DNA of 64,000 bases from Chitinophaga arvensicola (lineage in GTDB: Bacteria; Bacteroidota; Bacteroidia; Chitinophagales; Chitinophagaceae): assembly GCF_900110835.1 (NCBI RefSeq), contig NZ_FOJG01000001.1, forward strand, positions 1,127,022-1,191,021, read 5' to 3'. Positions 1 to 10,339 of this stretch are shown piece after piece. Position numbers and translations under genes: made by a program. How positions within the stretch are numbered: position 1 is the stretch's first letter; each line of letters starts with the position of its first letter. The notes under the pieces were generated by a model. The model saw only the letters and a list, made by a program, of their open reading frames with translations. It did no database searches and was not told where the DNA came from.

Positions 1-1
1 G

Positions 2-3000
2 ACAGATACCCTGTCAAGACTGCTCACCCTGCGTTTACTCAACGGACAGCAGTTTACGGCAACAGTAGTAGCTCCGTCTGCCTACAACCGTGTAGAAGTG
101 AAAATGACGGGTGTGCTGAATCTGCTCAATTCAATTGATATCTACGGTGCAAGGATTATCTATCCTAAAGCCACTGTGAATACCACAAGCGCTACGGCTT
201 GTATCAATACCAAAGCCAGCCTGTCCGTAACACCGGCTGCCGGCACTTCCGTACGCTGGTATGCAGATTCGACCAGCAATACCGTATTAAGTTCTCAGAA
301 TACATATACTACAGATACCCTGAAAGTAGCAGGAAAAGTAACTTACTACGTAGCGGTACTGGGTGGACCTGACAACTGTCCTAATCCGGAACGTATACCG
401 GTAACTGTTACCGTAACACCTGCACCGCCAGTTCCGGGCGCACCAGCAACGGTGAATATCTGTCCTGGCTCTGACGCCGTACTGCAGGTAACAAACCCTG
501 ATCATTCTCTGACCTACAACTGGTACAGTACAGCTACCGGTGGCACTAAACTGAATACCGACAGCGGTTTCGTATTTACTGTAAAAGCAATCGCTAAGGA
601 TACTGCCTTCTATGTGGAAGCAGTAAGCAGCTGTGGCGCCGCATCTGGCAGACAGAAAATCAGCATCGTACTGTCCTCTTCATTAAGCGCACCTGTGGTG
701 TCTCCAAATCCTGATTCAACAGTAATTGGCAGACAAACCGCTGTAACAGCGACTTCTAATGCAGCCAATGCACAATTCATATGGTATGGTAGCCAGGCCG
801 GTACAGATAGTCTGTTTACCGGACCTGTGTTTACTCCGCCTGTATCCAATACAATAGGAACGGTTACCTATTGGGTAGAAGCACGGTTAACCGGCGGTGG
901 TACCTGCAAATCAATCAGGGTGCCAGCCGTTATCTACTACGGTCCTGAACCAGGACCAGATCCTGGCCCATGTGAAGGCGCAGCCACACAAACCATTGGC
1001 GGCAGCGGATTACTCATCCTGGGTAATGTGTACAATCCTGCCCTGGCAGTGGATGGAAGCCTGAGCACCGGTTCTTCCCTGGTCATTAACCTGGGAGCAC
1101 TGAATGCACAGGTATGGGAAAGAGTTAAATTCAACGGTGTATCTGCTCCTGGCGATACGGTGAGAGTTTGGTTGTCTAATCCAAGCCAGGTGCTCTCTGC
1201 AGCGCTGCTGGGTGGAGTACAGCTGACTACTTATAATGGTGCAACCCCTGGTGATTCACTCGCAGTAAATAATCCGCTCATTAAACTCACCTTACTGAGC
1301 AGTAAGAAACAAGCCATCCTTGAATTCGTACCGACTAAACCATTCGACGGAGTGGAAGTGAAACTGAAATCCGGTATTCTCGGTGCGCTGACAACTGTAG
1401 ACTTTAACTACGCACAACGTGCGCTGGCAGCACCAAACGTGAAGGCTGCATCAGTTACTGCATGTGCAGGCAGCACTGCTACCCTGGAGGTACTTGCCCC
1501 AGTAACAGGTGTTACCTACCGCTGGTACAACAGCAAGGGTGTTTACCTCACTGGTAAAGATGGCGTATCCTTCACCAGCGGCGCATTAACAGCCGACACC
1601 AGCTTCTTCGTGGAAGCGTTCAGGAATAATTGCGCCAGCAGCGGCCGTACTAAGGTAGATGTGAAAGTAGTAGCAGCTCCTGCAGCACCGGTAGTGCGCG
1701 CGGCCAATGTGGAAGTGTGTGCTGGTTCCGATGCGTTACTGGCCATCAATAATCCTGTGAAAGGTTACAGCTACGCATGGTACAATGTAGCCAACGGTGG
1801 AACCAGACTGAATCCGGTTCCTGATAGCGGCTTAACATTTATTGTGAAGAATGTAACTGCACAGGCCACTTATTATGTAGAAGCGAAAAATGATAGCTGT
1901 AATACAACTTCTGCCACCAGAACGGCAGTCACAGTAAATACTGCTACTGCATTGGCTACACCAACCGTAACACCAGTAAACGATACCATCGTTATTGGCC
2001 AACGTCCGGTGTTTACAGCTAAGGCAGCAGCTGCAAATGCAGAATTCTCCTGGTTCAGAACACAAACTGATACAGCAGTGCTGTTTAAAGGAACCACTTT
2101 TGAAGGCCCTGCCTCTACCGCACTCGGAACGGTGACTTACTGGGTGGAAGCATCCCTGCCGGGAGCGGCTACCTGTAAGTCTGCAAGAATAGCCGTGAAT
2201 GCTATCACAATAACTCCGAATGGTCAGGTACCTTGCGAAGGCGCAACTGGTCAAACCATCGGCGGATCAGGCTTACTGGTACTGGGCAACGTATACAACC
2301 CACAACTCGCAGTAGATCCGTTCACCAGCACGGCATCTTCCCTGGTAATCAACCTCGGTGCTGTCAATGCTGCTGTATTCCAGAAGGCAACCTTCAACGG
2401 ATTGTCTACTCCGGGCGATACGGTAAGAGTAATGCTGTCTAACCCTGGTCAGATACTTTCTGCCTCATTACTTGGCAGTGTACAACTGACTACTTATAAT
2501 GGCAATACCCCTGGGGATTCCGTACTTACATCTAATCCGATCCTGCATCTGAACCTGCTGAGCAGTGGAAGAAGCGCCATACTCTCCTTCGTTCCAACCA
2601 AACCATTTGATGGTGTGGAAGTGAAACTTAGATCAGGTGTAGTCGGTACTTTACTGAATGTAGATTTCAATTACGCACAACGTGCTATTGCACAACCAAA
2701 AGTACAGGTAACCAACGCTACTATCTGTAAGGGTAAACAAGCTACCCTCAGCGTAATAAACCCTGCACCTGGTATCACCTATAGCTGGTACAACAATAAG
2801 GGCAATCACTTGCTGGATAGTATCGCTTACGTAACACCAACCACCCTCGATTCAGGCGTGTACAGTTACACAGTGGTACCAACCAGGAATACTTGTCCGG
2901 GTGCCGCATCTGCAGCCACTACAGTAACTGTACTGGGTCTGCCGGCTGCACCGGTACCAACAGGCAATAACGCCTCTACCTGTCTCAATACACCGGTTAC

Positions 3001-6000
3001 CCTCCAGGTGAAGGCTGTAGCAGGTATTCAATACAACTGGTATGATGCGGCAACAGGTGGTGCTAAGCTGGTAACCAACAGTAACCAATACACTACGCCG
3101 GCCAGTCTGCAGGCAGGTATCTATAACTTCTATGTAGAAGCAGTGAATGCAGGCAACTGCGCTAATGATAGCGGACGTACGAAGATTACCCTGACCGTAG
3201 ACAGCGCTGCTACAGCTGCCGATATCCAGATCGCTGACAAGGTGCTCTGCGCAGGTGATACAGCGGTATTGACACCAACTACCACTACTGTTCAGAACCC
3301 TGTATTCAAATGGTATGCAAATGCCGACAGAACAGGTCCGATTACACAGGGTGTCAGCAACACTGGCGCATTAACCATTACCGGATTGAGCGCAGGTACA
3401 TATACTTACTATGTAAGCGTAAGCAACGCGGGTAAGTGTGAAAATAAAGCGGGTGATCTGAAGGCCGTGAAAGTAACGGTAAATCATACTTCAACAGGAA
3501 GTGATATCGTGGCAGCAGATTCTACTATCTGTGCAAATACCACGGTTAAACTGACCGCTGCTTCCACAACAGTAACCAACCCAATATTCAAATGGTATGC
3601 AGATGCTGCACTGAAAACATTCCTTGCATCAGGTGCAACATATACCACCAATACATTAACTGCGAATACTTCATTCTTTGTAACGGTAGAAGGCGATAAC
3701 AGATGTGCTAACGCACCAGGAGCTGCGAAGGAAGTGAAAGTGACGGTAAGCACCGTACCGGTTCCAATTGTGAAAGCATCCGCTATCAGTATCTGTGTAG
3801 GCGATACCGCCACACTGAGTGTGCAGAATGTAGACAACACGTTGACTTACCGCTGGTATAGCGCCGCTACTGCAGGCACATTATTGTTCACCGGACCTGT
3901 GTACCAGGTAACTGGCCTCACCGCTTCGAAAGACTTCTACGCGGAAGCTTCTCTGGGTGGCTGTAGCAGCGCGTCCAGAACGAAGATCTCCATCGGTGTG
4001 GGTGTAGCACCTACTCCAATCCTGGAATCCAATAATGTAACAGTATGTGAAGGTGGAACAGCGATACTGAAAGTGACCTCTTCTATCGATAAGATCACTT
4101 ACAAATGGTACACTGCATTAACAGGTGGTAATGCTGTATTTACCGGACCAATCTTCACGGTAAATAATGTAACCGCCAATACGACCTATTATGTAGAAGC
4201 CACCGGCGATACCTCCAATTGTGGTAAACCATCTGCAAGAGCAGCCGCCAAGATCAACGTGGTACCTGTACCAGCTGCGCCGGTACTCGTAAGCAACAAG
4301 TTGGACATTTGTAAAGGTGGTGATGTTACCCTGCAGGTACAAAGCCCTGTAGCAGGTGCTACCTACGAATGGTACGATGCTGCCACAAATGGCAATAAAG
4401 TAAATGAGGGCCCAACATTCAATATTACTGCCCTCGATAGCACCAGGACTTATTACGTACAAGCAGTGATAAACGGAGGCTGCCCAAGCGCGAGCAGAAC
4501 CAGCGCCACCATCACTGTAAACAGCATACCAACGGTACCTGAGATCGCATCCTCTTCCCTGTTCGTTTGTCAGGGTGGCAGTGTAACGGTTTCTATTAAG
4601 ACGCCGGCAGCGGGTGTGATATACCGCTGGTACGACGCACCAACAGGCGGTAAATTGCTTGCCACCGGCAACAGTTACACCACCGGTGCGCTCAATGCAA
4701 ACACAGACCTTTATGCAGAAGCCAGTAATGGTAATTGTAGCAACAGCGTGAGGGCCAAAGTATCCATCGGTGTAGGACAGGCGCCAACACCAATACTGGA
4801 AAGCAATGCGCTGACCATCTGTATGGGTACTTCCGGTACGCTCCGCGTAACATCTGCTACCAATGGCATCACCTACAAATGGTACACTTCCGCCGCCGGC
4901 AATGACTCTGTAGGTGTAGGACCAGTATTCCAGACAGGAAATCTCAACAGCACCACGGACTTCTACGTAGAAGCCACCGGTGACGCTACAAAATGTGGTA
5001 ATGCTTCCAACAGGGTGAAAGCTACTGTTACGGTTGTAACACCGCCAACTGCTCCGGATGTAGTGGCCTCCGCACTCAAAACATGCGCTGGTACCGGCAT
5101 CACTGTGGCAGTGAAAACTATCAGACCTGGTATTACTTACCAATGGTATGATGCGCTTACGGGTGGTCATCTGCTCTCCTCTGACGCTGTATATAGTGTT
5201 CCGGTAGTTACTACAAATACTACCTTCTATGTACAAGCCAACCAGGGTAGCTGCTCCAGCACCAGAACGGCAGTAAGTGTATCTGTGGATCCAACACCGC
5301 CGATACCATCTGTTCAGTCTGATGACCTGCTCACCTGCATAGGCGGTAGCGTAACATTTAATATCAGCAATCCGGATGCGACAGTAACCTATCGCTGGTA
5401 TGATGCACCGAACGACGGCGTATTCCTGGCAAGTGGTACTTCTTATTCTACTAAACCACTGGCAGCCACTACTATCTTCTATGTAGAAGCATTAAACAGC
5501 CAGGGTTGCAGCAGTGCACGTAAAGCGGTAACCGCCGAAGTGAAGAATGAAATAGATGCGCCACTGGCAGATCCGTTGACCGTATGTAGCGGACAAACAG
5601 TGGTATTGTCTGTGAAAGCAAGAAAAGCCGGTATCATTTACAAATGGTTCTCTATACAGCGTGGTGGTACGGAAGTGTTTACCGGTCCTGACTTTACCAT
5701 TACACCGACCGTAAGCGCCGTATACTTCCTGGAAGCATCTACCAGTGGAGGTTGTATCAGCTCCAGCAGAACAAGGGTAGAAGTAACAGTGAATCCGGCG
5801 CCAGGTGCACCAGCAGTGGCCAGTGCTACCATTAAAGTTTGCTCCGGTCTGACCGCTACATTAAATGTGCAGAATCCGGATGCTACGCTGACATACAACT
5901 GGTTCACTACACCAACAGGCGGAACTTCCGCATCGTCTGGTGCTTCATTTACGACCCCTGTGGTAACGGCGAATCAGATGTATTATGTAGAAGCATCCAA

Positions 6001-6862
6001 TAATAACGGCTGCTCCAGCCCAACACGTACCGCTGTAAGCGTACAGGTAACATTACCACCGGCCGCGCCGGTAGTAGCAGGTGGAGATGCAGTATGCCCA
6101 GGTAGCTCAGCTACACTCACGGCTACTTCTACCACACCGGATGTTAACTTCCGCTGGTACTCAGTAGCCACCAATGGCACACCGATCACCACCGGTCCAA
6201 CATTTGTTACAGATGCGCTGAATGCAAATACCACTTATTATGTAGAAGCATTCACAACAGGTGGTTGCACCAGCTCCGCCAGAACAAGGGCCGATATCGA
6301 ACTGGCACAACCACTGCCTGCACCGGTTGTAACTGTGGATAATACAACAGCTACTTCCATTACCTTCCGCTGGTCACCGGTAACAGGTGCACAACGTTAC
6401 GAGGTAACTACAGACAATGGCATCACATTCCTGCCGCCAAGTTCAGGTGCAAATGGAACCACGCACACTATTTCTGGTCTGCAGCCTAATCAAAGCGCTA
6501 CTATCCAGGTAAGAGCGATCGGTGCCTCTATCTGTCAGAACAGTGCACTCTCTGCTGCCGTAACAGATAAGACCAAGAACCCTCAAGGCAACAATATCTT
6601 CGTACCAAACCTCTTCAGTCCGAACGGTGACGGTATAAATGATATCGAGTATGTATATGGAACCGCTATTGCACAACTTGAATTCAGGATCTATAACCAG
6701 TGGGGTCAATTGGTATTCACATCAAAAGACCAACGTCAGGGATGGGATGGTACCATGAGTGGACAGAAACAACCAGTAGGCGTATACGTTTGGATCGTGA
6801 AAGCAACAATGCAGGATGGTACAGTCATCACGAAGAAAGGTAACGTAACCCTCATGCGATAG
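2..6862 (+). CDS. Giant T9SS-secreted Ig-repeat adhesin-like protein, 5' partial
   Basis: Probable cell-surface or secreted protein exported by the type IX secretion system. The frame is open back to base 2, so the start lies outside the window; 2,286 residues are visible. Seen: about 20 Ig-like repeats of roughly 75-85 residues, each with an early Cys, a central YxWY-like core, a YYVEA-type strand and usually a second Cys before SxR. Two full copies (about 971-1430 and 2233-2690) and the tail of a third (2-160) of a different ~155-residue module starting CEGA interrupt them. Then a fibronectin III-like domain (~6305-6585) and a C-terminal type B sorting domain (~6589-6862) with FSPNGDGIND and WDGT. 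The repeats resemble the Ig_7 family common in Cytophaga/Chitinophaga surface proteins. The PorP/SprF gene downstream fits export of type B cargo. Ligand unknown; adhesion is inference. Confidence 0.9.
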   Translation, partial: TDTLSRLLTLRLLNGQQFTATVVAPSAYNRVEVKMTGVLNLLNSIDIYGARIIYPKATVNTTSATACINTKASLSVTPAAGTSVRWYADSTSNTVLSSQNTYTTDTLKVAGKVTYYVAVLGGPDNCPNPERIPVTVTVTPAPPVPGAPATVNICPGSDAVLQVTNPDHSLTYNWYSTATGGTKLNTDSGFVFTVKAIAKDTAFYVEAVSSCGAASGRQKISIVLSSSLSAPVVSPNPDSTVIGRQTAVTATSNAANAQFIWYGSQAGTDSLFTGPVFTPPVSNTIGTVTYWVEARLTGGGTCKSIRVPAVIYYGPEPGPDPGPCEGAATQTIGGSGLLILGNVYNPALAVDGSLSTGSSLVINLGALNAQVWERVKFNGVSAPGDTVRVWLSNPSQVLSAALLGGVQLTTYNGATPGDSLAVNNPLIKLTLLSSKKQAILEFVPTKPFDGVEVKLKSGILGALTTVDFNYAQRALAAPNVKAASVTACAGSTATLEVLAPVTGVTYRWYNSKGVYLTGKDGVSFTSGALTADTSFFVEAFRNNCASSGRTKVDVKVVAAPAAPVVRAANVEVCAGSDALLAINNPVKGYSYAWYNVANGGTRLNPVPDSGLTFIVKNVTAQATYYVEAKNDSCNTTSATRTAVTVNTATALATPTVTPVNDTIVIGQRPVFTAKAAAANAEFSWFRTQTDTAVLFKGTTFEGPASTALGTVTYWVEASLPGAATCKSARIAVNAITITPNGQVPCEGATGQTIGGSGLLVLGNVYNPQLAVDPFTSTASSLVINLGAVNAAVFQKATFNGLSTPGDTVRVMLSNPGQILSASLLGSVQLTTYNGNTPGDSVLTSNPILHLNLLSSGRSAILSFVPTKPFDGVEVKLRSGVVGTLLNVDFNYAQRAIAQPKVQVTNATICKGKQATLSVINPAPGITYSWYNNKGNHLLDSIAYVTPTTLDSGVYSYTVVPTRNTCPGAASAATTVTVLGLPAAPVPTGNNASTCLNTPVTLQVKAVAGIQYNWYDAATGGAKLVTNSNQYTTPASLQAGIYNFYVEAVNAGNCANDSGRTKITLTVDSAATAADIQIADKVLCAGDTAVLTPTTTTVQNPVFKWYANADRTGPITQGVSNTGALTITGLSAGTYTYYVSVSNAGKCENKAGDLKAVKVTVNHTSTGSDIVAADSTICANTTVKLTAASTTVTNPIFKWYADAALKTFLASGATYTTNTLTANTSFFVTVEGDNRCANAPGAAKEVKVTVSTVPVPIVKASAISICVGDTATLSVQNVDNTLTYRWYSAATAGTLLFTGPVYQVTGLTASKDFYAEASLGGCSSASRTKISIGVGVAPTPILESNNVTVCEGGTAILKVTSSIDKITYKWYTALTGGNAVFTGPIFTVNNVTANTTYYVEATGDTSNCGKPSARAAAKINVVPVPAAPVLVSNKLDICKGGDVTLQVQSPVAGATYEWYDAATNGNKVNEGPTFNITALDSTRTYYVQAVINGGCPSASRTSATITVNSIPTVPEIASSSLFVCQGGSVTVSIKTPAAGVIYRWYDAPTGGKLLATGNSYTTGALNANTDLYAEASNGNCSNSVRAKVSIGVGQAPTPILESNALTICMGTSGTLRVTSATNGITYKWYTSAAGNDSVGVGPVFQTGNLNSTTDFYVEATGDATKCGNASNRVKATVTVVTPPTAPDVVASALKTCAGTGITVAVKTIRPGITYQWYDALTGGHLLSSDAVYSVPVVTTNTTFYVQANQGSCSSTRTAVSVSVDPTPPIPSVQSDDLLTCIGGSVTFNISNPDATVTYRWYDAPNDGVFLASGTSYSTKPLAATTIFYVEALNSQGCSSARKAVTAEVKNEIDAPLADPLTVCSGQTVVLSVKARKAGIIYKWFSIQRGGTEVFTGPDFTITPTVSAVYFLEASTSGGCISSSRTRVEVTVNPAPGAPAVASATIKVCSGLTATLNVQNPDATLTYNWFTTPTGGTSASSGASFTTPVVTANQMYYVEASNNNGCSSPTRTAVSVQVTLPPAAPVVAGGDAVCPGSSATLTATSTTPDVNFRWYSVATNGTPITTGPTFVTDALNANTTYYVEAFTTGGCTSSARTRADIELAQPLPAPVVTVDNTTATSITFRWSPVTGAQRYEVTTDNGITFLPPSSGANGTTHTISGLQPNQSATIQVRAIGASICQNSALSAAVTDKTKNPQGNNIFVPNLFSPNGDGINDIEYVYGTAIAQLEFRIYNQWGQLVFTSKDQRQGWDGTMSGQKQPVGVYVWIVKATMQDGTVITKKGNVTLMR

Positions 6863-6895
6863 TCATGATTAATCAAAAAAACCAAATCAGTAATA

Positions 6896-6925
6896 AAACC
6901 GGGGTGCTGCAAAGCATCCCGGTTT
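6896..6925 (+). other. Strong hairpin between adhesin and porP/sprF genes
   Basis: A 13-base stem (AAACCGGGGTGCT with AGCATCCCGGTTT, one G-T wobble) closes a GCAA loop. It has no T-run on the plus strand, so it is better read as an mRNA processing, attenuation or stability element than as an intrinsic terminator. It lies upstream of the ATG at 6952, which argues that the longer frame opening at 6865 is not the true protein start. Confidence 0.6.
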
Positions 6926-6951
6926 ATCCAGAAATACTAAAAAATGTTCCT

Positions 6952-7959
6952 ATGAAAAGGATTTTTATAGTCGCAATAATTTTATGGAGCAGTTTGTTGC
7001 CCAGGACTTCTGTAGCCCAGGTAGACCCCCACTTTTCACAGTATTATGCTTACCCGTTATGGCTTAATCCGGCTTTAACAGGTGTAATAGACGGTGATTA
7101 CAGGGTAAGCGCCGATTATCGCAACCAGTGGGCCAACTACGGAAAGCCATTTTCGACTGTAGGCATTTCCGCAGATGCTGCTACCGATAAGAACATTGGC
7201 GTTGGTATCAACGTGATGAATATGGCCGCAGGTGACGCAGGCTATAATTACTTCAATGCCATGGCCAGTGTATCTTATACCGGGGTAAAATTTGGCCGTA
7301 CCAAAACCAGTCAGCTGGTATTTGGTATCAATGCAGGTCTCATTAACAGAAGATTGGATCCTGCTAAGTTTCAAACAGGTAGCCAGTATCAGCCGGTAAC
7401 CGGTTTTGACCCCAGCATCTTTAATGGTGAAAATGTAAGCAATACTACTTCTAATCAATTCGACGCCGGCGCAGGTGTGGTGTACTTTGATGGTAATCCC
7501 AATCATATGTTTAATCCATTTGCCGGATTCGCTGCGCAACATCTTACACAACCAAAAGACCCTTTCTCCGCAGATGGCAGTGAAAGAAAATTACCTGTAA
7601 GATACCTGGTGCATGGTGGTACCAAAATCAGGTTGAATGAAGCCCTTACCCTTACTCCTACCGGGCTTTACATGAGACAGGGTAACGCAGAGGAGATTGT
7701 GGCAGGGATGTATGCACAGTTGATGGTAAACCCCGAGTTCGATTTCCTGGTAGGTGGAAACTATCGTTTCAATGATGCGGTAATTCCTTTTGCCGGTTTC
7801 CATTTTAAGAGTTTCGTACTGGGTATGAGTTATGATGCCAATACCTCCAATATGCGCCGCCTGGTAAATGGCAGCCAGAGCTTTGAAATCTCACTCTCTT
7901 TTATCAGCCGCAAAAGAAGGATGCTGAACGAAGAATACTTTATTTGTCCCAGGTTATAA
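6952..7959 (+). CDS. Type IX secretion system membrane protein, PorP/SprF family
   Basis: Outer-membrane beta-barrel accessory protein of the type IX secretion system; family members are needed for secretion or attachment of cargo with type B C-terminal domains. The start is placed at 6952, where MKRIFIVAIILWSSLLP forms a signal peptide ending near SVAQ; in-frame codons back to 6865 would translate the hairpin at 6896-6925. The mature start VDPHFSQYYAYPLWLNPALTG is the typical family opening (xxFSQY, NPAxTG), followed by alternating beta strands (335 residues in all). It sits between a type B cargo gene and an OmpA-type gene, a common Bacteroidota trio, so it probably serves the adhesin upstream. 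The exact paralogue cannot be told from sequence alone. Confidence 0.9.
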   Translation: MKRIFIVAIILWSSLLPRTSVAQVDPHFSQYYAYPLWLNPALTGVIDGDYRVSADYRNQWANYGKPFSTVGISADAATDKNIGVGINVMNMAAGDAGYNYFNAMASVSYTGVKFGRTKTSQLVFGINAGLINRRLDPAKFQTGSQYQPVTGFDPSIFNGENVSNTTSNQFDAGAGVVYFDGNPNHMFNPFAGFAAQHLTQPKDPFSADGSERKLPVRYLVHGGTKIRLNEALTLTPTGLYMRQGNAEEIVAGMYAQLMVNPEFDFLVGGNYRFNDAVIPFAGFHFKSFVLGMSYDANTSNMRRLVNGSQSFEISLSFISRKRRMLNEEYFICPRL

Positions 7960-8022
7960 TCTACAAGAAACCGGATCAGAATGGAGGAAAAAACTTATAC
8001 AGAAAAAAGAAATGGAACCCTC

Positions 8023-10077
8023 ATGAAAAAAATTACACTCTGTTGGCTGGTGGTTTTTGCGGGAATGATTAACTCTATACAAGCGCAGTATGTTTACGAT
8101 TTCAAACATACCGCTGATGTATTTTATAATTCAAGGGATTATTATTCCGCAGCTCAGTACTACAATAAGGCACTGGGAACTTTCAAAATCAAGCCGGAAC
8201 AGGTATTGCCCTATACTGTCGGAGGAGCGCCTCCCAGTGGTAAACTCAAAGATTATCAGCAGGTAGTAGCCAGACTCGCGGAATCGTACCGTCTCTTTTA
8301 TGACTATGGTAATGCAGAAACATGGTATTCTCAGCTGGTGGGATTCAATAACCCCGCATTCCCACAGGCGCGTTACTGGTACGCAGTTTGTCTCCGGTTC
8401 AACGGGAAATACCAGCAGGCATTGGATGAGTTTAATAAATTCAAGCAAAGCTATACCGCCGCCGATGAATTGTCTGTAAGAACACCACTTGAAATTGCCT
8501 GTTGCGAATTCGCCCTCTCAGAAGCTAATAAACAACCGAGATTTACAATTGTAAAAACCGCTGGTAACGTTAATGAAGGTGGCGCAAACTATGCACCGGT
8601 TATCCTGGATGCTAATACGCTGTTGTTCACCTCTTCCCGCTCAGAAAATCCCCCATTACCTACCACGGTTAAACAGCCAGCTCCAAAGAAACAACCCAAA
8701 AAAGGAACTCCCTATGTAAACGATCTTTACACTGCTTCAGGCAGCGATAATACTTTCGATAACAGCCAGAAACTGAAAATTCCCGCCACAAAAGGCCTGG
8801 ATCAGGGCGTATCTGCCATCACACCAGATGGTAACTCCCTGTACATTACTCGCTGGAGCGTAAAAGATGGCGTAAAACAATCCGCTATCTATTTCAGCAG
8901 CCGTCAAAACGGAGTATGGTCGGAACCAAAAATATTAGGAGATAATGTGAATGTTGCAGGCTACAATTCCATGCAGCCTTATATCACCGCAGATGGTAAA
9001 TACCTCCTGTTTTCGTCTAACAGACCCGGTGGTATGGGTAAAAATGATTTGTGGTATTGCATCATGACAAACGGTACTCCCGGCGGCGCCAGGAATATGG
9101 GAACCGCTATTAATACAAAAGATGAAGAACAGGCGCCCTTCTATGATGCTGAGAAAAATTTACTGGTATTCAGTACAGATGGCCGCGTAGGTCTTGGTGG
9201 CCTCGATTTCTTCCAGAGTGAGGGCGACTTCGGAACCTGGTCTACCCCTGTAAATATGGGCAAGCCGTTAAATTCTCCGAAAGATGATATCTATTATACC
9301 GCATTGGATAATACACACCCTTTCGCAGCCGGATTTATCAGCTCCGACAGGGAATCTATCTGCTGCCTGGAAGTATTCAATATTAACCGCATCCGCAAAA
9401 TAGCCAGCGGTCTTATTGTTGACTGTGATACGCATCAGCCGTTGCAGGGAGCTACCGTTACCTTACTGGATACCGTCAGAAGAAAGACGATCCGTAAAAT
9501 GACCCTGGACGCAACCGGCAGATATACCTTTGAGGTGGATCCACAACGCTATTATAAAATAGTGGCTGAAAAAGATAACTACTTTACCAAGGCCATTTAT
9601 TTTAATACCGATTCACTGGTTAGAATCGATTCGATGGACAATCCAACACTCTGTCTCAAACACTATGAGATAGAAAAACCGATTGTACTGAATAATATCT
9701 ATTACGACTTCGGTAAGGCGACGCTCCGCCCTGAATCGAAAATAGTGCTGGACACCGTAGTAGACATGCTGAACGATAATCCAAAGTTAACCATTGAAAT
9801 GAGCGCACATACTGATAGCGTGGGCTCTGTTAAGTTTAACGACAAATTATCTCAGGAACGTGCACAATCATGTGTGGACTACCTGATCAGCAGAGGTGTT
9901 TCTCCTGAAAGACTCATTGCGAAAGGCTATGGTAAATCCAAACCTATTGCACCAAACTCGCTGCCTAATCATAAAGACAATCCGGAAGGCCGTCAGATGA
10001 ACCGTAGAACTGAATTCAAAGTCTTGAAAAGACAAGTTCAGGTGAAGGTGGAAGATGATGGAAACAGTAGTCAATAA
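8023..10077 (+). CDS. OmpA family protein with TPR, PD40 and carboxypeptidase-like domains
   Basis: Envelope protein linking outer membrane and peptidoglycan, associated with PorP/SprF in T9SS gene clusters. The start at 8023 gives the signal peptide MKKITLCWLVVFAGMINSIQA; an upstream in-frame ATG at 7981 adds a charged stretch and is less likely. Order: N-terminal helical TPR-like region (SAAQYYNKAL, ARYWYAVCLRFNGKYQQALDEF), WD40-like PD40 beta-propeller repeats (AITPDGNSLYITRW, ITADGKYLLFSSNRPGGMG), a carboxypeptidase-regulatory-like domain (LIVDCDTHQPLQGATVTLLD) and a C-terminal OmpA domain (YYDFGKATLRPES, SAHTDSVG, NRRTEFKVL). A terminator follows. Probably co-transcribed with porP/sprF, 63 bases upstream. 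Confidence 0.92.
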   Translation: MKKITLCWLVVFAGMINSIQAQYVYDFKHTADVFYNSRDYYSAAQYYNKALGTFKIKPEQVLPYTVGGAPPSGKLKDYQQVVARLAESYRLFYDYGNAETWYSQLVGFNNPAFPQARYWYAVCLRFNGKYQQALDEFNKFKQSYTAADELSVRTPLEIACCEFALSEANKQPRFTIVKTAGNVNEGGANYAPVILDANTLLFTSSRSENPPLPTTVKQPAPKKQPKKGTPYVNDLYTASGSDNTFDNSQKLKIPATKGLDQGVSAITPDGNSLYITRWSVKDGVKQSAIYFSSRQNGVWSEPKILGDNVNVAGYNSMQPYITADGKYLLFSSNRPGGMGKNDLWYCIMTNGTPGGARNMGTAINTKDEEQAPFYDAEKNLLVFSTDGRVGLGGLDFFQSEGDFGTWSTPVNMGKPLNSPKDDIYYTALDNTHPFAAGFISSDRESICCLEVFNINRIRKIASGLIVDCDTHQPLQGATVTLLDTVRRKTIRKMTLDATGRYTFEVDPQRYYKIVAEKDNYFTKAIYFNTDSLVRIDSMDNPTLCLKHYEIEKPIVLNNIYYDFGKATLRPESKIVLDTVVDMLNDNPKLTIEMSAHTDSVGSVKFNDKLSQERAQSCVDYLISRGVSPERLIAKGYGKSKPIAPNSLPNHKDNPEGRQMNRRTEFKVLKRQVQVKVEDDGNSSQ

Positions 10078-10135
10078 TATTTTCCCTTAGCCCGGCCTTA
10101 ACCGGATGCTATCCATATCCTGCAATAACCATTTG

Positions 10136-10164
10136 AAAGCCGGCCTTTGGGTCGGCTTTTTTTT
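10136..10164 (+). terminator. Rho-independent terminator after the OmpA-family gene
   Basis: Stem AAAGCCGGCC / GGTCGGCTTT (one G-T pair) with a TTTG loop, followed directly by a run of Ts. It ends the T9SS-linked gene group. Confidence 0.9.
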
Positions 10165-10267
10165 ATGCATGTGGCAGGTACGAAATATCCGCTTCCGTTA
10201 GAATGAATTCGGAAATGTGCGCTGAGAAAATATTAAATTAGGAATCCTTATTAAATAAAATACAGGA

Positions 10268-10300
10268 ACAAGCATGTTCATATTAAATGAACATGCTTGT
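10268..10300 (-). terminator. Hairpin terminator downstream of the lipoprotein gene
   Basis: Perfect 14-base inverted repeat (ACAAGCATGTTCAT / ATGAACATGCTTGT) around a 5-base loop. It lies 40 bases past the stop of the minus-strand lipoprotein gene and is followed on that strand by a T-rich stretch. Confidence 0.7.
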
Positions 10301-10339
10301 GATAGTTTTAATGCAAAATTTGTAACAGGAAGCAGTTAA

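Noticed and set aside
4118..5236. Long minus-strand open frame (372 codons) inside the adhesin gene
   Set aside because: It is antisense to repeated Ig modules; its composition (Cys, Tyr, Arg, Ser-rich) reflects the repeated plus-strand codons, with no domain and no promoter.
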